Shown one piece after another: positions 60,451-64,000 of a DNA stretch of 64,000 bases. The notes beneath the pieces were generated by a model. The model was given only the letters and a program-made list of their open reading frames with translations, was not told where the DNA came from and did not search any database. Made by a program: the position numbers and the translations under genes. Every line of letters starts with the position of its first letter. The stretch's first letter is position 1. Origin of the DNA: an uncultured Brachybacterium sp. (lineage in GTDB: Bacteria > Actinomycetota > Actinomycetes > Actinomycetales > Dermabacteraceae); the NCBI RefSeq assembly GCF_947500705.1, contig NZ_CANMSY010000005.1:124001-188000 (forward strand). Direction: 5' to 3'.

Positions 60451-61271
60451 TGATCCTCGGCAAGCGCCGCCGCAGCTCCACGCAGGAGCTGCCGACCCTG
60501 GCTCAGGCCCGGCCGGCCGGCGAATTCGTCGCCTCGGTGCTCTCGCACCTGCGCGAGGTCGTGGACGTCGGCTGGAACCTGCTGGAGGTGGACGCCGAGG
60601 CTCACCGGATGATCCGGGAGGCTGGCGCGACCAGCTGCTACATCGAGTACCACCCGGTCTTCGGGGCCTCCCCCTTCGGGCATGCGATCTGCACCTCAGT
60701 CAATGACGGGGTGCTGCATGGCCGTCCCCATGACCGCATCCTGGAGGATGGCGATCTGCTCTCCCTGGACTTCGCCGTCGAGGTCGAGGGGTGGGTCGCG
60801 GATTCCTGCCTCTCGGTCATCGTGGGCACGCCGCGCGAGGAGGATCTCCAGCTGATCCGCGACACCGAGCGGGTGATGTGGGCCGGCATCGACCAGGTGC
60901 GGGCCGGGAACAGCGTGGGCGACATCGGCCATGCTGTGATGAACGAGGCCCACGCGCTCGGATACACCATCAACGAGCGCTTCGGCGGCCACGGCGTGGG
61001 ACGCACCATGCATGAGGCGCCCTTCGTGCCCAATCACGGCACGCCCGGCGGCGGCCCCACGCTGGTGGCGGGGCAGCTGATCACTGTGGAGCCGTTCCTG
61101 GTGCCCACCACCTCGGAGCTGAAGGTCGACGAGCGGGACGGCTGGACGCAGCTCTCGGCCGACGGCTCCCGCGGCGCCCACGCAGAGCACACCCTGCAGG
61201 TCACCGATGGCGCGCCGATCATCCTCACCGCCCGGGCGGACGACCCCTCCCCGCGGAGCTCGCTGGGCTGA
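60450..61271 (+). CDS. map: Type I methionine aminopeptidase
   Basis: 273 residues. A cytosolic pita-bread-fold metallopeptidase that removes initiator Met. Metal ligands are Asp in SLDFAVEVEG, Asp in WVADSCLS, His in GGHGVGRTMHEA, Glu in ITVEPFLV and Glu in HAEHTLQV; the auxiliary His lies in GHAICTS. It may be one of two copies, since the usual actinobacterial map gene is in the ribosomal protein cluster outside this window. ATG 60450 overlaps the ctaA stop (TGATG) and GGAGG lies four bases upstream. It converges with dxs, with nine bases between the stops. Confidence 0.94.
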   Translation: MILGKRRRSSTQELPTLAQARPAGEFVASVLSHLREVVDVGWNLLEVDAEAHRMIREAGATSCYIEYHPVFGASPFGHAICTSVNDGVLHGRPHDRILEDGDLLSLDFAVEVEGWVADSCLSVIVGTPREEDLQLIRDTERVMWAGIDQVRAGNSVGDIGHAVMNEAHALGYTINERFGGHGVGRTMHEAPFVPNHGTPGGGPTLVAGQLITVEPFLVPTTSELKVDERDGWTQLSADGSRGAHAEHTLQVTDGAPIILTARADDPSPRSSLG

Positions 61272-61287
61272 GCTGACGCGTCAGCTC
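61270..61287. terminator. 18-bp palindrome holding both stop codons of map and dxs
   Basis: GAGCTGACGCGTCAGCTC is a perfect palindrome. As RNA it forms a 7-bp stem with a CGCG loop from either strand. The stop of map (61269-61271) and of dxs (61283-61281) overlap or lie within it. A compact shared end of two convergent genes. Confidence 0.5.
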
Positions 61288-63218
61288 CCCTGCAGGAGGG
61301 AGCGGATGCTGCCGGCGATGCCTGCGGCGTCCAGTCCCTGCGCCGCGAGGATCGCATCGCGCTTGCCGTGCGGGATGAACTCCAGGTCGACCCCGAGGCA
61401 GCGCAGGGCCGGGCCGGGGGCTGCCAGCGTGGCGCGCCGGCCGAGCCGGGTGCCGAGTGCCGCGCCGATCCCGCGCTCGGCCAGGCCGTCCTCGAGCGTG
61501 ACGACCGCGCGGGCGCTCGCCGCCAGCTCCAGCAGCTCCTCCCCCAGCGGCAGGGCCTGCAGCGGGTCGAGGAGGACGAGGTTCAGCTCGGGATGGGTCA
61601 CCTCGAGCTCTTCGGCGGCCTCGAGTGCGCGGCCCGCCAGGGCACCGATCGAGACCAGCAGGATGTCGATGGGAGCATCCGCGTCACCGACGAGCACCTC
61701 GCCCGAGGGCAGCTGGGCGAGGGCGGGCAGCTCCGGCGGGCAGGCACCCTTGGGGAAGCGCACCAGTGACGGTCCGGGAGTGGCCAGAGCGGCAGGGACC
61801 GCGGCGTCGAGACGGGCGGCATCCCGAGGTGCCCACAGCGAGAGCCCGGGCACCGTCGTCGCGAGCGCAAGGTCCCAGATGCCGTGATGGCTGGGGCCGT
61901 CATCACCGGTGACACCGGCCCGGTCCAGGGTGATGGTGACGTCCTCGGAGTGCAGGGCGACATCGAGCAGCAGCTGGTCGATCGCCCGGTTCAGGAAGGT
62001 CGCATAGAGGGAGACCACCGGCGTGCGGCCACCCGCGGAGAGGGCGGCGGCGGTGTCGAGCGCGAGCTGCTCGGCGATGCCGACGTCGAGCACGCGTTCC
62101 GGCATCTCCTGCTGCATGGGGGTGAGGCCCACAGGGTCGATCATCGCGGCGCTGATCGCGACCACGCGCTCATCGGCGCGAGCGGCGGCGAGCATCGCGG
62201 CACCGAAGCGCGAGGTCCAGGTCTCGGCCGGGGCTCCCGGCGTCGGCTGCTCGTGGACGGGAGTCGGCTCCTCGGCGGTGAAGGGACCGGTGGCGTGCCA
62301 GTGGTCGACGGTGTCGGATTCGGCACGTGCGAAGCCGGCGCCCTTGCGGGTCAGCACGTGGACGAGCACGCCCGAGCCGGTAGGGTCCTCCGCGGCGCGG
62401 CGCGCCGCGGCCAGGGCGTCGGCGAGGGCCTGGAGATCATGACCGTCGACCGGTCCGAGATAGCTCAGCCCGAGTGTGGTGAAGAGGTCCTCGCCGGCGG
62501 CGATCCGACCGGCGCGGAGCTCGGAGAGATGCTCGGCGATCCCGCCCACGGTGGGGGCATAGGACCGGGTGTTGTCGTTGAGCACCACGATGGTGCGGGA
62601 GCCGTGATCGGAGGCGAGCAGGTTGAGAGCCTCAAGGCCCACCCCACCGGTGAGGGCGCCGTCGCCGATCACCGCGACGGCGGTCGCGTCGGCTCCGGCG
62701 AGCCGGTGGGCGCGGTCCAGTCCGTGGGCCCAGGCGATCGAGCCCGAGGCGTGGGAGTTCTCGACCAGGTCGTGGACGGATTCTCCCCGGTCCGGGTAGC
62801 CCGCGATGCCGCCGGCGGTGCGCAGCCCGGGAAGATCGGCGCGCCCGGTGAGCATCTTGTGCACGTAGGCCTGATGACCGGTGTCGAACACGATCGGCTC
62901 GGCCGGGGAGCGGAACTCTCGGTGCAGGGCGATCGTCAGCTCGACGACGCCGAGGTTCGGACCGAGGTGGCCTCCGCTGTGCGAGCAGATCTCCACCAGG
63001 CGCCGGCGCAGCGTGCGCGCGAGTCCGGGCAGCTGTGCGGCATCCAGCATCCGCAGCGCCTCGGGATCGCTCGGGATCGGCACCTCGGGCGGGGGCGTCG
63101 CGGCATCCGCAGCCGGTGCCGAGGGGTGAACCGGTGCCGATGATGCAGACGGCGCGGTGGGCGTCGCGGCAGCTCGCCCGTGGCGCGGGGTGGTGGAGCG
63201 GTGCTCAATGGTGGACAC
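61281..63218 (-). CDS. dxs: 1-deoxy-D-xylulose-5-phosphate synthase
   Basis: 645 residues. The first enzyme of the MEP isoprenoid pathway, joining pyruvate and glyceraldehyde 3-phosphate with TPP. SHSGGHLGPNLGVVELTIAL holds the catalytic His, VIGDGALTGGVGLEALN is the TPP/Mg motif, and DVGIAEQLALDTAAALS has the catalytic Glu. The C-terminal transketolase domain is complete. About 35 residues of Ala/Pro/Thr-rich N-terminal sequence precede the conserved start. GTG 63218 is chosen because GGGAGGACC lies upstream. Downstream gene map converges. Confidence 0.95.
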   Translation of the reverse strand: MSTIEHRSTTPRHGRAAATPTAPSASSAPVHPSAPAADAATPPPEVPIPSDPEALRMLDAAQLPGLARTLRRRLVEICSHSGGHLGPNLGVVELTIALHREFRSPAEPIVFDTGHQAYVHKMLTGRADLPGLRTAGGIAGYPDRGESVHDLVENSHASGSIAWAHGLDRAHRLAGADATAVAVIGDGALTGGVGLEALNLLASDHGSRTIVVLNDNTRSYAPTVGGIAEHLSELRAGRIAAGEDLFTTLGLSYLGPVDGHDLQALADALAAARRAAEDPTGSGVLVHVLTRKGAGFARAESDTVDHWHATGPFTAEEPTPVHEQPTPGAPAETWTSRFGAAMLAAARADERVVAISAAMIDPVGLTPMQQEMPERVLDVGIAEQLALDTAAALSAGGRTPVVSLYATFLNRAIDQLLLDVALHSEDVTITLDRAGVTGDDGPSHHGIWDLALATTVPGLSLWAPRDAARLDAAVPAALATPGPSLVRFPKGACPPELPALAQLPSGEVLVGDADAPIDILLVSIGALAGRALEAAEELEVTHPELNLVLLDPLQALPLGEELLELAASARAVVTLEDGLAERGIGAALGTRLGRRATLAAPGPALRCLGVDLEFIPHGKRDAILAAQGLDAAGIAGSIRSLLQGS

Positions 63219-63458
63219 GCGTGGTCCTCCCTCAGGGACGGGGCCGGAACTCGACCAGCCTAGGTCCTCCTGACCTGTAGCGACGCGAAACGTGATCACA
63301 TCTGTGCACATCTTCACCGGTGATTCACGGGCCGTGGCGCCGGTGTGCATCACGGTGCAGAGCCGCCGAGCAATGGTGCACTCGGGTGCTCTTCCAATCC
63401 GCCTCGATCCATGCCGCACCGATCCATGCCGCCCCGACTCGCCGGAAGCCCGCCGTGA
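63219..63458. other. Non-coding region upstream of dxs
   Basis: The whole dxs-acnA gap (63219-63565, 347 bases) holds no supported gene. A TAGGCT (63263-63258, minus strand) could be the dxs -10, 40 bases before the GTG. Between 63293 and 63390 there are several GTGCA/TGCAC words and small inverted repeats (GTGATCAC at 63292-63299; GTGCAC twice), which could be operators; no known motif was recognised. Confidence 0.4.
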
Positions 63459-63500
63459 CGCGACGACGCCCCGACCCTTCAGGGCCGGGGCGTCGTCGCG
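63459..63500 (-). terminator. acnA terminator hairpin
   Basis: Arms 63459-63473 and 63486-63500 pair perfectly (15 bp), extended inside by CCC/GGG around a TTCA loop. It starts 65 bases after the aconitase stop. No T tract. Confidence 0.65.
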
Positions 63501-63565
63501 CTCAGATCAGGCTCGACCGTCTGACCGACTTCCTGCCGCTCGCTGTTCGCAGCACGTCAGTCGGT

Positions 63566-64000
63566 TCAGGCGGCGACCAGCGAGCGGAGCACGTACTGCA
63601 GGATGCCGCCGTTGCGGAAGTACTCCGCCTCGCCGGGGGTGTCGATGCGCACCGGCGCGTCGAACTCCACCGAGGAGCCGTCGTCCTTCGCCGCGAGGAC
63701 CTTGACCGTCTTCGGGATGGAACCCTCGTTCAGGGCGGTCACGCCGGTGAACGAGAAGGTCTCCGTGCCGTCGAGCCCGAGGGACTCGGCGTTCTCCCCT
63801 GCGGGGTACTGCAGGGGCAGCACGCCCATCCCGATGAGGTTCGAGCGATGGATCCGCTCGAAGCTCTCGGCGATGACGACCTCGACGCCGAGGAGCTTGG
63901 TGCCCTTGGCCGCCCAGTCGCGGGAGGAACCGGTGCCGTACTCCTTGCCGGCGAGGACCACCAGCGGGATGTCCTCGGCGGCATAGGCCTGCGCCGCGTC
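63566..64000 (-). CDS. acnA: Aconitate hydratase, C-terminal part (5' part outside the window)
   Basis: The last 144 residues of the AcnA/IRP1-type enzyme, in frame to the window edge. The swivel domain is clear: [20 protein letters not shown] with the active-site [10 protein letters not shown] loop, [23 protein letters not shown], and the C-terminal [21 protein letters not shown]. It interconverts citrate and isocitrate using a 4Fe-4S cluster, so it depends on the Suf genes at 51-56 kb. The Cys ligands lie upstream, outside the window. No frameshift is seen in the visible part. Confidence 0.95.
   Translation of the reverse strand, partial: DAAQAYAAEDIPLVVLAGKEYGTGSSRDWAAKGTKLLGVEVVIAESFERIHRSNLIGMGVLPLQYPAGENAESLGLDGTETFSFTGVTALNEGSIPKTVKVLAAKDDGSSVEFDAPVRIDTPGEAEYFRNGGILQYVLRSLVAA

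Noticed and set aside
63286-63400. A riboswitch (for example TPP) in the dxs upstream region
   Set aside because: No TPP or other known aptamer consensus was recognised; only short GTGCA words and small palindromes.

Overview
High-GC actinobacterial chromosome, most like the Micrococcales and in particular Dermabacteraceae/Brachybacterium (inferred from protein content and gene order; no database search was possible). Actinobacterial markers include MihF/sIHF, an ANTAR regulator of the PdtaR type, the HGxxPAAW and Trp-operon membrane proteins, a PH-like protein in the pyr operon, and SufR heading a suf cluster. The gene order (hisI-trp-lgt-pyk-pdtaR-polA-rpsA-coaE-uvrB; pyrR-B-C-x-carAB-pyrF-mihF-gmk-rpoZ-coaBC-metK; suf/ABC-F/acn) resembles blocks of the Mycobacterium tuberculosis chromosome joined differently. 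The window is a core-genome region: 58 protein genes (two cut by the window ends), one putative 10-codon leader ORF and one tRNA. No insertion sequence, prophage or CRISPR array was seen.

Layout. 1-5.2 kb: DNA repair and cofactor genes (pyrimidine-dimer glycosylase family, uvrB, coaE) and a TRIC-type channel. 5.2-8.9 kb: a compact shikimate operon aroC-aroK-aroB-aroD (minus strand) that uses a type I dehydroquinase. 9-17.1 kb: HAD phosphatase, rpsA, polA, hotdog thioesterase, a Tat-exported substrate-binding lipoprotein and the PdtaR-like regulator, followed by tRNA-Leu(CAA). 17.5-25.1 kb: pyk and glutamate synthase gltB-gltD. 25.2-47.2 kb: a nearly continuous minus-strand run, read from its 5' end: efp-nusB, pyrR-pyrB-pyrC-(PH-like)-carA-carB-pyrF, mihF-gmk-rpoZ-coaBC-metK-hisI-trpE-trp membrane protein-HGxxPAAW protein-DUF2752 protein-trpC-trpB-trpA-lgt. 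Most junctions in it are 1-11 base overlaps. 47.2-51 kb: SatD-like regulator, ABC-F protein and alanine dehydrogenase. 51.1-56.2 kb: sufR-sufB-sufD-Rieske-sufC-sufT. 56.5-61.3 kb: glutathionyl-hydroquinone-reductase-like GST, ABC exporter pair, ctaA (heme A synthase) and a methionine aminopeptidase. 61.3-64 kb: dxs and the 3' part of the aconitase gene.

Functional themes: chorismate supply and Trp synthesis, de novo UMP and carbamoyl phosphate synthesis, nitrogen assimilation (GOGAT, alanine dehydrogenase), Fe-S cluster assembly together with Fe-S users (aconitase, GltB/GltD), and isoprenoid and heme A synthesis.

The strongest regulatory signals are a consensus-like PyrR-binding RNA motif two bases upstream of the pyrR Shine-Dalgarno, overlapped by the stop codon of a putative near-leaderless 10-codon ORF; a CAAC-N6-GTTG site upstream of sufR matching the motif described for cyanobacterial SufR; a set of genes whose -10-like hexamer lies only 6-7 bases before the start codon (leaderless candidates); and several strong hairpins between convergent genes or at operon ends.
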